A stretch of 34,211 nucleotides of DNA from Halomonas sp. (GTDB taxonomy: Bacteria; Pseudomonadota; Gammaproteobacteria; Pseudomonadales; Halomonadaceae): contig NZ_VMQS01000026.1 in the NCBI RefSeq assembly GCF_007625055.1, positions 1 to 34,211 of the forward strand, read 5' to 3'. Shown in pieces: positions 17,832 through 26,191 of the stretch. A program made the position numbers and the translations under genes. Position 1 is the stretch's first letter. Every line of letters begins with the position of its first letter. The notes beneath the pieces were generated by a model, which was not told where the DNA came from, searched no databases, and saw only the letters and a list, made by a program, of their open reading frames with translations.

Positions 17832-19574
17832 ATGAATCAGCCAATCCCCCTGGCGTCTGTTGACGACCAGCGTAATAGTCTAGCCAAAGAGGCCGTGCGC
17901 CAGCGTGTCTCCTGGCCGGTAAACCTGACGCCAGCCAATGTGACCTATCACAGCAGAGGGCATGCGCTGGTGATGGGCAGTGAGCGTGAAGCCCGTCAGG
18001 CAGCCCGCCTGTTGATGACGGATGCCAACACCCCTGCAGACCAGGGGCTGGCTTCTGTCACCCTGCTGTTTACTGCGGCGACTCAAGACGGCGCGCTGGA
18101 TAGTGATCATGATCTGCTGGCGGCTACCCAGGCATTGACCGCTCAGGCCCTGACCCGGCATCAGGTCGAGCACCTGCAGATCAGTGGCTATCTGGGCGCT
18201 TTCAGTGTTCGTATTGCAGGTGAGGAGCCGCTGGATCTGGCGCGCGCCTTGATCCAGCGCGAGGCGTTCGACCTGATTCTTGATCTGACCCCGACGTCCT
18301 GCCTGCCGGTGGAACTTCCTCCACCGGGGTATATGCCCCTTGACTGGCAGGTTGAACAGGGGCGTCAGGAGACGCTGGCCGATTTTGCCGCGCTGACGGG
18401 AGAATTCGACAAGCCGCGCTATTTTCAGGTCAACTCCGATCTGTGTGCCCACTCTTCCAGCGGTAACACCGGCTGTACCCGCTGTCTGGATGTCTGCCCG
18501 GCGGATGCGATCAGCAGTCATCAGGGGCGTATCGAGTCGCGTATCGAGATCGATCCTTTCCTGTGCCAGGGCGTGGGCAGCTGTACCAGTGCCTGCCCCA
18601 CCGGAGCGATTGAATTCCGTCTGCCGGAAACCCGCCGCCAGCAGGAAACCCTGAGCAGCTGGCTCGGCGCCTATCGCGAGGCGGGTGGCACTCATCCGGT
18701 ACTGCGCTTTGTGACCCACGACACCCTGGCGGCTGAACATCAGGCGGATGACCAGACCGCTGGCCATGTGCTGGATATCCCGCTGGAAGAGCTGGGGTCG
18801 GCAGGCCACGACCAATGGTTGACCGGGCTGGCGGCAGGTGCCGCTGAAATTCGCATTCAATATCACCCTGACATGCCGGAACGGCTGAGCGCATTTCTGG
18901 ACGCCCAATTGGCCCAGGCGCGCGCGCTACTGGCTTCGTTTGGGCTGGAGAGTGAACGCGTTCAGGCCCTCTCCCCGGATAATCATGCCGCGCGTGATGC
19001 CTTGCCCAAGAGACTGCCGCTCACCGAGCAGTCGCTGACCCTGGCGGCACCTCAAAAGCGCGCGCGTTTCAATCAGGTGCTGGCGCGCCTGGCTGAACTG
19101 GGGGAGCCAACGCCTGAGCGTCAGGCCGTGCCTGCCGGCGCACCTTATGGTGCCATCGCGGTAGATAGTGACGCCTGCACCCTGTGTATGGCGTGCGTGA
19201 GTAACTGCCCGACACCGGCGCTCAAGGCGGGCGGTGACCGTCCCGCCTTGAGTTTTCTGGAAGCCGACTGCGTGCAATGTGGGCTATGTGCTGACGCCTG
19301 CCCCGAGCAGGCGATTACCCTGATGCCCGGTTTTCTGGCGGCGCCTGAGCGCGAAACGCGCCAGACCTGCCATGAAGAGGCGGCGTTTGAATGTATCAAC
19401 TGCGGCAAGCCGTTTGCCACGGTCAGCACCGTTGCCGCCATCAAGCAGAAGCTGGCGGATCATCCTTACTTTGCAGGTGAGGCCATGGCGCGCCTGGAAA
19501 TGTGCGAGGACTGTCGGGTGAAAGACGTCTGGCAGAACATGGCCCGCGACCCTGATGCACAACTGAAGGTGTAA
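17832..19574 (+). CDS. Multi-cluster 4Fe-4S ferredoxin-type protein of the formate dehydrogenase operon
   Basis: The 580-residue protein has an N-terminal cysteine-poor region (about 1-195, one Cys) and then ferredoxin-like clusters. These are C205, C215, C218, C222 with C245, C251, C255, and later C449, C452, C455, C459 with C480, C483, C486, C490. A last set (C521, C524, C558, C561) looks like a zinc ribbon or rubredoxin site. No signal peptide is seen, so it is likely cytoplasmic. Similar proteins occur in formate dehydrogenase loci such as those of Shewanella, where their role is unclear; electron transfer or cofactor insertion are options. The start is supported by position, with only a weak ribosome site. 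It ends 3 nt before the chaperone gene. Confidence 0.85.
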   Translation: MNQPIPLASVDDQRNSLAKEAVRQRVSWPVNLTPANVTYHSRGHALVMGSEREARQAARLLMTDANTPADQGLASVTLLFTAATQDGALDSDHDLLAATQALTAQALTRHQVEHLQISGYLGAFSVRIAGEEPLDLARALIQREAFDLILDLTPTSCLPVELPPPGYMPLDWQVEQGRQETLADFAALTGEFDKPRYFQVNSDLCAHSSSGNTGCTRCLDVCPADAISSHQGRIESRIEIDPFLCQGVGSCTSACPTGAIEFRLPETRRQQETLSSWLGAYREAGGTHPVLRFVTHDTLAAEHQADDQTAGHVLDIPLEELGSAGHDQWLTGLAAGAAEIRIQYHPDMPERLSAFLDAQLAQARALLASFGLESERVQALSPDNHAARDALPKRLPLTEQSLTLAAPQKRARFNQVLARLAELGEPTPERQAVPAGAPYGAIAVDSDACTLCMACVSNCPTPALKAGGDRPALSFLEADCVQCGLCADACPEQAITLMPGFLAAPERETRQTCHEEAAFECINCGKPFATVSTVAAIKQKLADHPYFAGEAMARLEMCEDCRVKDVWQNMARDPDAQLKV

Positions 19575-19577
19575 TGC

Positions 19578-20240
19578 ATGACCACCATGAGCACGACGTC
19601 GCAAATGACCCCTGATGCACCTCAACCGACGGTTGCGCTGAGTGAGGAAGATGCCCTGCGCGCGGATATCTATGGATTACTCGCCGGGCTGGTGCGTCAG
19701 GCCCCGGATGCTGAGCTGCTTGACTGGCTGGGTGGGCTTGAAATCGACGCCGACGGCACCCCCTTGACCCAGGCCTGGCAAGCGCTGTCACAGGCCGCCG
19801 AGGCGGCCACCCCCGATACCCTTGAGCGCGCCCACTTTCGCCATCTGGTCGGCGTCATCCAGGGTGACATTACTCCTTATGCCTCCTGGTATCGTCAGGG
19901 TGAACTGATGGAAGCCGCCCTGGTAGAGCTGCGCCAGGATCTCAGGGCGCTGGGCTTTGAACGAACGACGCATACACCAGAGCCGGAAGATCATCTTGCG
20001 GCGCTGTGCGAAGTGATGGCGATGCTGGTCACGGATGCGGCCAAGCCTCGTCAGGCAGGTTTCTTTTTTCACCATCTTGCCCCCTGGGCGCCCCAGTGCT
20101 GGGGCGATCTGGCCAAGGTGGAAAGTGCCTTCTATGCGGCCCTGGGTGACCTGGGCCGCGCCTTTATGGAAAGCGAATCGGCTCGGCTGCAAGAAGCGGC
20201 CAGCCAGTCGGCGGTGCGTATCGTTTCGCCCGCCGAGTAA
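19578..20240 (+). CDS. TorD/DmsD-family molybdoenzyme chaperone
   Basis: The 220-residue, all-helical protein belongs to the TorD family, which binds twin-arginine signal peptides and helps insert the cofactor before export. Family features are DITPYASWY (the PYxSxY block) near the middle, EPEDHLAALCEVMAML (the ExDH block), and FFFHHLAPWAPQCW near the end. AAGGTG precedes the ATG. Located between the iron-sulfur gene and the Tat-substrate genes, it is expected to serve FdhA and perhaps the small Tat protein. Confidence 0.88.
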   Translation: MTTMSTTSQMTPDAPQPTVALSEEDALRADIYGLLAGLVRQAPDAELLDWLGGLEIDADGTPLTQAWQALSQAAEAATPDTLERAHFRHLVGVIQGDITPYASWYRQGELMEAALVELRQDLRALGFERTTHTPEPEDHLAALCEVMAMLVTDAAKPRQAGFFFHHLAPWAPQCWGDLAKVESAFYAALGDLGRAFMESESARLQEAASQSAVRIVSPAE

Positions 20241-20336
20241 GACCGGACCCTATAAAAAAATATCAGGAATCGGCTGCATCAGCGCGTATTCGCCAGTGGC
20301 CGGCAACACCTGATCCGTGCAGAGAGGAGAGCCCCG

Positions 20337-20567
20337 ATGTCCACATCAAGTCCCGTTAACCCCAAGGATGGCAGTGCCCCCAACCCGGAACGGCGCCGTT
20401 TCATGAAAACCGTGGGTTTAGGTACAGCGGCGGCCGGTGCCGCTGCTGCGGTCGGTCATGTGACCCTGGCTAATGCCGAGGAAACGCCTGCCCGTAGTGA
20501 AGCACCTTCGCTCAACTACCGTGAAACCGAGCATATTCGCGCCTTCTACGCGACCCTGCGTGATTAA
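20337..20567 (+). CDS. Small twin-arginine signal protein of formate dehydrogenase operon (FdhX-like)
   Basis: This 76-residue protein has a twin-arginine export motif (ERRRFMKTVG, about 18-27), an Ala/Gly-rich hydrophobic segment (28-46) and an ANA cleavage-like end at about 45-47. Only about 29 residues remain after cleavage. It resembles the short Tat-target proteins found just upstream of fdhA in many formate dehydrogenase loci. AGAGGAGAG forms a good ribosome site. fdhA starts 24 nt after its stop. Function is unknown; it might be a small subunit or an export partner. Confidence 0.82.
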   Translation: MSTSSPVNPKDGSAPNPERRRFMKTVGLGTAAAGAAAAVGHVTLANAEETPARSEAPSLNYRETEHIRAFYATLRD

Positions 20568-20591
20568 CCGGCCACCGCCAGGAGAACTGCC

Positions 20592-23441
20592 ATGCGTTTA
20601 ACTCGCAAAACTAACAGCCAGGCGAGCGGGCTGGGTATCAGCCGTCGCCAGTTCCTGAAGCGCAGCGGTGCCGCGACCGGCGGTATTGCTGCTGCTGGCT
20701 TTGTCGGCGCGCCGATGATGCAGCGCGCCGAGTCTGCCGACAAGACACCGGTGCTGGACTCCCCTGTGGAAACCAAGCGGACGGTCTGCTCCCACTGTTC
20801 AGTGGGCTGTGGCGTTTATGCCGAAGTTCAGGAAGGTATCTGGACCAAGCAGGAGCCTGCCTTTGATCATCCCATCAACCGCGGCGCTCACTGTGCCAAG
20901 GGGGCGGCGCTGCGTCAGCACGGGCATTCCAGCCGTCGTCTGAAATATCCCATGAAGCTGGTGGATGGCGAGTGGCAGCGGCTGAGCTGGGAAGATGCCA
21001 TCGAGGAAATCGGCAGCAAGGTGCTGGAGCTGTCTGAACAGTACAGCCCCGACAGCATCTACTGGTTGGGCTCGGCCAAGTTCAATAATGAACAGGCCTA
21101 CCTGATGCGCAAGTTTGCGGCTCTGGCCGGTACCAACAACACTGACCACCAGGCGCGTATCTGTCACTCCACGACGGTGGCCGGTGTGGCCAATACCTGG
21201 GGTTACGGAGCGATGACCAACTCGCTCAATGATATCCAGAACTCCAAGTCGATCATGTTTATCGGCTCCAACCCCAGCGAAGCCCACCCGGTGGCCATGC
21301 AGCATATCCTGCTGGCCAAGGAGCGCAGTCACGCCCAGATTATTGTGGTCGACCCGCGCTTCACCCGCACAGCCGCCAAGGCAGACAGCTTTGTGCGCCT
21401 GCGCCCGGGCTCGGACGTGGCCTTTATCTGGGGCCTTCTGTGGCACATCTTTGAAAACGGCTGGGAAGACAGCGAGTTCATTGATCAGCGTGTCTACGCA
21501 ATGGATGACGTCCGCGCTGAAGTGGCCAGCTTCACGCCCTCTGAAGTGGAACGGATTACCGGCGTACCCGAAGAGGTCATGTTCGATACGGCCAAGCGTC
21601 TGGCGGATAACCGCCCGGGCTGCATTGTCTGGTGCATGGGCGGGACCCAGCACACCACGGGCAATAACAATACCCGCGCCTACTGCATTCTGGAGCTGGC
21701 CCTGGGCAACATGGGTAAATCCGGTGGCGGCACCAATATCTTCCGCGGCCACGATAACGTTCAGGGCGCCACTGACCTGGGGCTGATGTCTCACTCACTG
21801 CCCGGCTACTATGGCCTGGCGGAAGGCGCCTGGCGGCATTGGGCAGGCGTCTGGGGCCTGGACTACGAGTGGCTGCAGAGCCGCTTCGATCAGACCGAGT
21901 ACACTGATGGCAAGCCGATGCATTCAAGCGGCATTACCGTCTCGCGCTGGATCGACGGCGTGCTGGAAGAGGATGAGAACATCTCCCAGCGCTCCAAGCT
22001 GAAGGCTATGTTCTACTGGGGCCACGCGGTCAACTCCCAGACCCGTGGGCCGGAAATGCAGCAGGCCATGAAACAGCTGGAAATGATGGTCATCGTCGAC
22101 CCCTATCCGACCGTGGCAGGCGTCATGCACGACCGCACCGATGGCGTTTACCTGCTGCCGGCGGCTACCCAGTTTGAAACCACCGGCAGTGTGACCGCGA
22201 CCAACCGCTCCATCCAGTGGCGCGATCAGGTGATCGAGCCGCTGTTCGAGTCCAAGCCCGATCATGAAATCATGTACCTGCTGGCGCAGAAACTCGGCTT
22301 TGCCGAGGAGCTGTTCAAGAACATCCGCGTCGAGAACAACCGCCCGGTGACCGAGGACATTACCCGCGAGTTCAACGCCGGCATGTGGACGGTCGGCTAT
22401 ACCGGCCAGAGCCCGGAGCGCCTGAAGGAACACCAGCAGAACTGGCATACCTTCAGCTTCCGTGATCTCAAGGCCCAGGGTGGCCCGGCAGATGGTGATT
22501 ACTATGGCCTGCCGTGGCCCTGCTGGGGCACCGCCGAAATGGGCCACCCCGGGACGCCGATTCTGTACGACACCAGCAAGCCGGTGGCTGAAGGCGGGCT
22601 GACCTTCCGCGCCCGCTTCGGGGTTGAACGTGATGGTGACAATCTTCTCGCGGATGGCTCTTTCAGTGCGAATTCTGATATCGAAGACGGCTACCCCGAG
22701 TTCACCGCCCAGATGCTCAAGGATCTTGGCTGGTGGGATGACCTGACCGACGCGGAAAAAACCGCGGCTGACGGCAAGAACTGGAAGACCGACCTGTCCG
22801 GGGGAATCCAGCGGGTCGCCATTGCCCATGGCTGTGCGCCCTTTGGTAATGCCAAGGCGCGCTGCAATGTCTGGACCTTCCCGGATCCGATTCCCAAGCA
22901 CCGCGAACCACTCTACACCAGCCGCCGTGACCTGGTTGAGGATTACCCGACCTGGGACGATGTGGCCTCGCATTATCGTCTGCCGACCCTCTACAAGAGT
23001 ATTCAGGAAAACGACAACAGCGACCGCTACCCGATCATCCTGACCTCGGGCCGCCTGGTGGAATATGAAGGCGGTGGTGAAGAGACCCGCTCCATGTCGT
23101 GGCTCGCCGAGCTGCAGCAGGAAATGTTTGTCGAGATCAACCCGGCCCTGGCCAATGATCACGGTATCCGTGATGGCGACATGGTCTGGGTGGAGGGTGC
23201 CGAAGGCGGGCGCGTCAAGGTGAAAGCCCTGGTGACCCCCCGCGTGGCGCGTGAGGTGGTGTTCATGCCATTCCACTTCGGTGGCATGTTCCAGGGTGAA
23301 AGCCTGCATGACCGCTACCCGGATGGAACCGCCCCCTATGTATTGGGTGAAGCGGCCAATACGGCGACCACCTACGGCTACGACACCGTGACGCAGATGC
23401 AGGAAACCAAGTGCACCCTGTGCCGCCTTGAGCGCGCCTGA
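20592..23441 (+). CDS. fdhA: Formate dehydrogenase catalytic subunit, cysteine type
   Basis: The 949-residue enzyme oxidises formate to CO2 at a bis-molybdopterin-guanine-dinucleotide molybdenum (or tungsten) centre on the periplasmic side. It has a Tat signal SRRQFLKRSG (17-26) and a [4Fe-4S] site C66-x2-C69-x3-C73-x27-C101. The active-site residues are C191 and H192 in QARICHSTTV, with cysteine where E. coli FdnG has selenocysteine. The C-terminal molybdopterin-binding domain starts near YPIILTSGRLVEYEG. GGAG lies before the ATG. It is followed by fdhB and the cytochrome b gene, making a three-subunit quinone-reducing complex. Molybdenum versus tungsten cannot be decided from sequence. Confidence 0.96.
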   Translation: MRLTRKTNSQASGLGISRRQFLKRSGAATGGIAAAGFVGAPMMQRAESADKTPVLDSPVETKRTVCSHCSVGCGVYAEVQEGIWTKQEPAFDHPINRGAHCAKGAALRQHGHSSRRLKYPMKLVDGEWQRLSWEDAIEEIGSKVLELSEQYSPDSIYWLGSAKFNNEQAYLMRKFAALAGTNNTDHQARICHSTTVAGVANTWGYGAMTNSLNDIQNSKSIMFIGSNPSEAHPVAMQHILLAKERSHAQIIVVDPRFTRTAAKADSFVRLRPGSDVAFIWGLLWHIFENGWEDSEFIDQRVYAMDDVRAEVASFTPSEVERITGVPEEVMFDTAKRLADNRPGCIVWCMGGTQHTTGNNNTRAYCILELALGNMGKSGGGTNIFRGHDNVQGATDLGLMSHSLPGYYGLAEGAWRHWAGVWGLDYEWLQSRFDQTEYTDGKPMHSSGITVSRWIDGVLEEDENISQRSKLKAMFYWGHAVNSQTRGPEMQQAMKQLEMMVIVDPYPTVAGVMHDRTDGVYLLPAATQFETTGSVTATNRSIQWRDQVIEPLFESKPDHEIMYLLAQKLGFAEELFKNIRVENNRPVTEDITREFNAGMWTVGYTGQSPERLKEHQQNWHTFSFRDLKAQGGPADGDYYGLPWPCWGTAEMGHPGTPILYDTSKPVAEGGLTFRARFGVERDGDNLLADGSFSANSDIEDGYPEFTAQMLKDLGWWDDLTDAEKTAADGKNWKTDLSGGIQRVAIAHGCAPFGNAKARCNVWTFPDPIPKHREPLYTSRRDLVEDYPTWDDVASHYRLPTLYKSIQENDNSDRYPIILTSGRLVEYEGGGEETRSMSWLAELQQEMFVEINPALANDHGIRDGDMVWVEGAEGGRVKVKALVTPRVAREVVFMPFHFGGMFQGESLHDRYPDGTAPYVLGEAANTATTYGYDTVTQMQETKCTLCRLERA

Positions 23442-23461
23442 CACCCTGACTGACAGCCAAG

Positions 23462-23485
23462 CGGCGCGGGTAAGCCCCCGCGCCG
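23462..23485 (+). other. Intercistronic hairpin between fdhA and fdhB
   Basis: A perfect 9-bp GC-only stem (CGGCGCGGG with CCCGCGCCG) and 6-nt loop sits in the 60-nt gap, ending 7 nt before the fdhB ribosome site GAGGAG. There is no T-run, so termination is unlikely. It may shield the fdhA message from decay or tune fdhB translation. Confidence 0.55.
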
Positions 23486-23501
23486 TACGAGGAGAAACAT
23501 C

Positions 23502-24116
23502 ATGGCACAAATGAAATTCATGTGTGACGCTGAACGCTGCATCGAGTGCAACGGCTGTGTCACCGCCTGTAAGAATGCCAACGACGTCGAGTGGGGCATC
23601 CAGCGCCGCCGCGTGGTTACCCTGAATGACGGCGAAGCCGACGAGATGTCGATCTCGGTGGCCTGTATGCACTGCGACGACGCGCCGTGTATGGCTGTCT
23701 GCCCGACCGACTGCTTCTACAAGACCGATGACGGCATCGTCCTGCACGACAAGGACCTGTGTATCGGCTGCGGTTACTGCCTGTATGCCTGCCCCTTTGG
23801 TGCGCCCCAGTTCCCGCAGCAGAACGCCTTTGGCGAGCGCGGCAAGATGGACAAGTGCACCTTCTGTGCCGGTGGCCCGGCGGAAACCAAGGAAGAAGAA
23901 TACGAGAAATACGGCGCCAACCGCATTGCCGAAGGCAAGCTGCCGCTGTGTGCAGAAATGTGTTCCACCAAGGCGCTGCTGGCCGGTGATGCTCAGGAAG
24001 TGGCTGATATCTTCCGCCAGCGTGTGGTTCAGCGTGGCCATCCGGACGGTGCCTGGTCAGGCAACCCCCAGGCCAGTGCTGATGACCTCGCCTATGACGC
24101 CGCCCGTAAAGGGTAA
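23502..24116 (+). CDS. fdhB: Formate dehydrogenase iron-sulfur subunit
   Basis: The 204-residue electron-transfer subunit carries ligands for four [4Fe-4S] clusters: C13-x2-C16-x2-C19-x3-C23, C55-x2-C58-x4-C63-x3-C67, C87-x2-C90-x2-C93-x3-C97, and C119, C122, C150, C154. It takes electrons from FdhA and passes them to the cytochrome b subunit. Unlike E. coli FdnH, there is no C-terminal membrane helix, so it is probably held by FdhA and FdhC; it would reach the periplasm with the Tat signal of FdhA. A clear GAGGAG site precedes the ATG. Confidence 0.95.
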   Translation: MAQMKFMCDAERCIECNGCVTACKNANDVEWGIQRRRVVTLNDGEADEMSISVACMHCDDAPCMAVCPTDCFYKTDDGIVLHDKDLCIGCGYCLYACPFGAPQFPQQNAFGERGKMDKCTFCAGGPAETKEEEYEKYGANRIAEGKLPLCAEMCSTKALLAGDAQEVADIFRQRVVQRGHPDGAWSGNPQASADDLAYDAARKG

Positions 24117-24127
24117 GGAGGCTTGTC

Positions 24128-25186
24128 ATGAACCATAACAAAACGGGCCTGTGGCGCTGGCTGTGTGTCACGCTGGTGCTGCTGGCAAGCCTGGGCATGG
24201 CGTCGCTGGCCAGTGCGCAATCCACCTCGGAAACTGAAATGGTCACGGCGGCGCCGGGCATTGACGCCGATCAATGGCGCCAGGTGCGCAGCGGCGAAAC
24301 TGATGCCAACTTCCGTGATACGCGTTTTGACAGCAACTATAACCTGGTCAACTCAAGCGGCGAGACCTGGCGTCAATGGCGCAACCGTTGGGTGTCACCG
24401 TTTGGCCTGATCGCCATTGGTGGCATGGCAGCTGCCATTGCCCTGTTTTACATCATCATTGGGCGCAAATATCTGGAGGAGCCGCGCACAGGTCGCAAGC
24501 TGTTTCGCTGGTCGCTGTTGATGCGCTCACTGCACTGGACGGTCGCCTCGCTGTTTATCGTCCTGGCGCTCACTGGCCTTAACCTGCTGTTTGGCAAGTT
24601 TGTATTTCGCAGTCTGTTGGGTGATGGAGCCTGGGCGTGGATGGTGTCCACCTCCAAGGTGCTGCACAACTACCTCGGGCCAATCTTTGGAGTGCTGCTG
24701 GTTATTCTGTTGATCAGCCTGATCAAGGAAAACATGCCCAAAAAGCAGGATCTTGAATGGTTCAAGAAAGGCGGTGGCCTGTTCGGTAAGGAACATGTCG
24801 ACGCCGGGTTCTGCAACGGCGGCGAAAAAGCCTGGTACTGGCTGCTGGCGTCAGTGGGTTTGCTGGTCGTGGCCAGCGGCTTTGTGCTCGACTTCCCCAA
24901 CTTCAATCAGGGCCGCGACACCATGCAGTGGGCGAACCTGATTCACGCGGTGGGCGCGCTGGGGCTGACAGCCGTCTCAATAGGCCACATCTATATCGGT
25001 ACCCTGGGTACTGAAGGTGCCCTGGAAGGCATGACCACCGGCTACGTGGACGAAACCTGGGCGAAAGAGCACCACAACCTCTGGTATGAAGAGGTCAAGG
25101 ACCAGGCGCTGACAGAAGACGAAGTCGCTGCTCAGAAAAGCGCGGGTAGCGCAGGGACGGACAGCGCGCCATCAAGCTCCGGCTAG
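24128..25186 (+). CDS. fdhC: Formate dehydrogenase cytochrome b556 (gamma) subunit
   Basis: The 352-residue membrane subunit anchors the complex and reduces quinone. A signal peptide (about 1-30, ending ASAQ) is followed by a periplasmic segment with GETWRQWRNRW. Four membrane helices follow (about 92-112, 135-155, 178-200, 237-255) plus a last hydrophobic stretch near 270-292. Candidate heme-b ligands are H136, H180, H273 and H287. The extra N-terminal exported segment is typical of FdhC proteins from Shewanella-like loci and absent from E. coli FdnI. AAGGAGG lies just upstream. This is the last gene of the operon, followed by two terminator hairpins. Confidence 0.93.
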   Translation: MNHNKTGLWRWLCVTLVLLASLGMASLASAQSTSETEMVTAAPGIDADQWRQVRSGETDANFRDTRFDSNYNLVNSSGETWRQWRNRWVSPFGLIAIGGMAAAIALFYIIIGRKYLEEPRTGRKLFRWSLLMRSLHWTVASLFIVLALTGLNLLFGKFVFRSLLGDGAWAWMVSTSKVLHNYLGPIFGVLLVILLISLIKENMPKKQDLEWFKKGGGLFGKEHVDAGFCNGGEKAWYWLLASVGLLVVASGFVLDFPNFNQGRDTMQWANLIHAVGALGLTAVSIGHIYIGTLGTEGALEGMTTGYVDETWAKEHHNLWYEEVKDQALTEDEVAAQKSAGSAGTDSAPSSSG

Positions 25187-25194
25187 CGAGGCGA

Positions 25195-25230
25195 AAGCGG
25201 TGATACGTCACCGCTTGCTATCGGTTTTTT
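25195..25230 (+). terminator. First terminator hairpin after fdhC
   Basis: A 9-bp stem (AAGCGGTGA with TCACCGCTT) and 4-nt loop at 25195-25216 is followed, after a short spacer, by a seven-T run at 25224-25230. The spacer of 7 nt before the T-run makes it a weaker terminator than the hairpin just downstream. Confidence 0.65.
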
Positions 25231-25241
25231 TAACGGCTCTG

Positions 25242-25281
25242 ATAACAAAAGACACCGCCTTCGGGCGGTGTCTTTTGTTAT
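25242..25281. terminator. Strong bidirectional terminator, 18-bp stem with TTCG loop
   Basis: A perfect 18-bp inverted repeat (arms at 25242-25259 and 25264-25281) closes on a TTCG tetraloop. It has four A on one side and four T on the other inside the stem. It separates the formate dehydrogenase operon from the DUF1244-moaB-moeA operon. Confidence 0.85.
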
Positions 25282-25325
25282 GCTGTCGGCAGTTGCGATT
25301 AGCCCATTGAATGAGAGGAAAGATC

Positions 25326-25664
25326 ATGCCAGCCTTTGATGAACTCGACCCGGCAACACGCACAGAGCTTGAAGCCGCCGCCTTTCGTCGCCTGTTAACT
25401 CACCTCGATGACAACAAGGACGTGCAGAATATCGACCTGATGATTCTGGCTGATTTCTGCCGTAACTGCCTGTCCAAATGGCTGGTGGCAGCCGCTGAGG
25501 AAAAGGGTGCCGAGCTGGATTACGACGCCGCCCGTGACTATGTCTATGGCATGCCCTACAGCGAATGGAAGGAACATTACCAGGCGCCTGCCACTCCCGA
25601 GCAGCTGGCGGCCTTTGAAAAACGTCAGGCTGACAAGAAAGCCAGCGGCAGCCAGGAGGCGTAG
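25326..25664 (+). CDS. DUF1244 protein
   Basis: The 112-residue soluble protein matches DUF1244 along most of its length: FRRLLTHLDDNKDVQNIDLM, LADFCRNCLSKW with C45 and C48, and YGMPYSEWKEHYQ. The CxxC pair could bind metal or be redox active. No biochemical function is established. ATG 25326 is chosen because GAGGAA lies just upstream; an ATG at 25311 is less likely. It ends 5 nt before moaB, so it is probably co-transcribed with moaB and moeA, which hints at a link to cofactor synthesis, but chance clustering is possible. Confidence 0.85.
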   Translation: MPAFDELDPATRTELEAAAFRRLLTHLDDNKDVQNIDLMILADFCRNCLSKWLVAAAEEKGAELDYDAARDYVYGMPYSEWKEHYQAPATPEQLAAFEKRQADKKASGSQEA

Positions 25665-25669
25665 CGGTC

Positions 25670-26191
25670 ATGAACGAGCCAATGATTCCCCTGGGAGTGG
25701 CGGTATTGACCGTCTCGGATACCCGCACTGAAGACACCGACCGCAGCGGTCAGGCGCTGGTGGAGCGCGCCACCGGCGTGGGTCACCGGCTGGTCGACAA
25801 GCGCATCGTGGTAGACGATATTTACCAGATCCGCGCCGTGGTCTCCGCCTGGATCGCTGATCCTGAGGTACAGGTGATTATCTCCACCGGGGGCACCGGT
25901 TTTACTGGCCGCGACTCCACCCCGGAAGCGGTGTCCGTGCTGTTTGACAAGCGCATAGAGGGCTTTGGCGAGCGCTTCCGCCTGCTCAGTGGCGAGGAGG
26001 TCGGCAGCTCAACGATCCAGAGTCGCTGCCTGGCCGGGCTGGCCAATGCCACCGTCATCTTCTGTCTGCCGGGCTCTACCGGCGCCTGCCGCACCGGCTG
26101 GGACGGTATTCTCGCCGAGCAGCTGGATAGCCGCCACAAACCCTGTAACTTCGCCAATCTGGTGATCCCCGAGCGAGGCCAGCATGGCTGA
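25670..26191 (+). CDS. moaB: Molybdenum cofactor biosynthesis protein B
   Basis: MoaB/MogA-type proteins adenylylate molybdopterin before metal insertion by MoeA. The 173-residue product has the family fold motif VAVLTVSDTRTEDTDRSG, the active-site STGGTGFTGRDSTPEAV and the late FCLPGSTGACRTGW. AGGAGG lies before the ATG. It overlaps moeA by 8 nt, consistent with the two acting in sequence. Confidence 0.94.
   Translation: MNEPMIPLGVAVLTVSDTRTEDTDRSGQALVERATGVGHRLVDKRIVVDDIYQIRAVVSAWIADPEVQVIISTGGTGFTGRDSTPEAVSVLFDKRIEGFGERFRLLSGEEVGSSTIQSRCLAGLANATVIFCLPGSTGACRTGWDGILAEQLDSRHKPCNFANLVIPERGQHG

Noticed and set aside
21161..21170. Selenocysteine codon in fdhA
   Set aside because: The active-site codon is TGT for cysteine (C191), and no in-frame TGA occurs in the gene.
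21924..24041. 705-codon open frame on the minus strand opposite fdhA and fdhB
   Set aside because: It lies wholly antisense to two unmistakable genes and its translation has no recognisable domain. Long antisense frames are expected opposite GC-rich genes.
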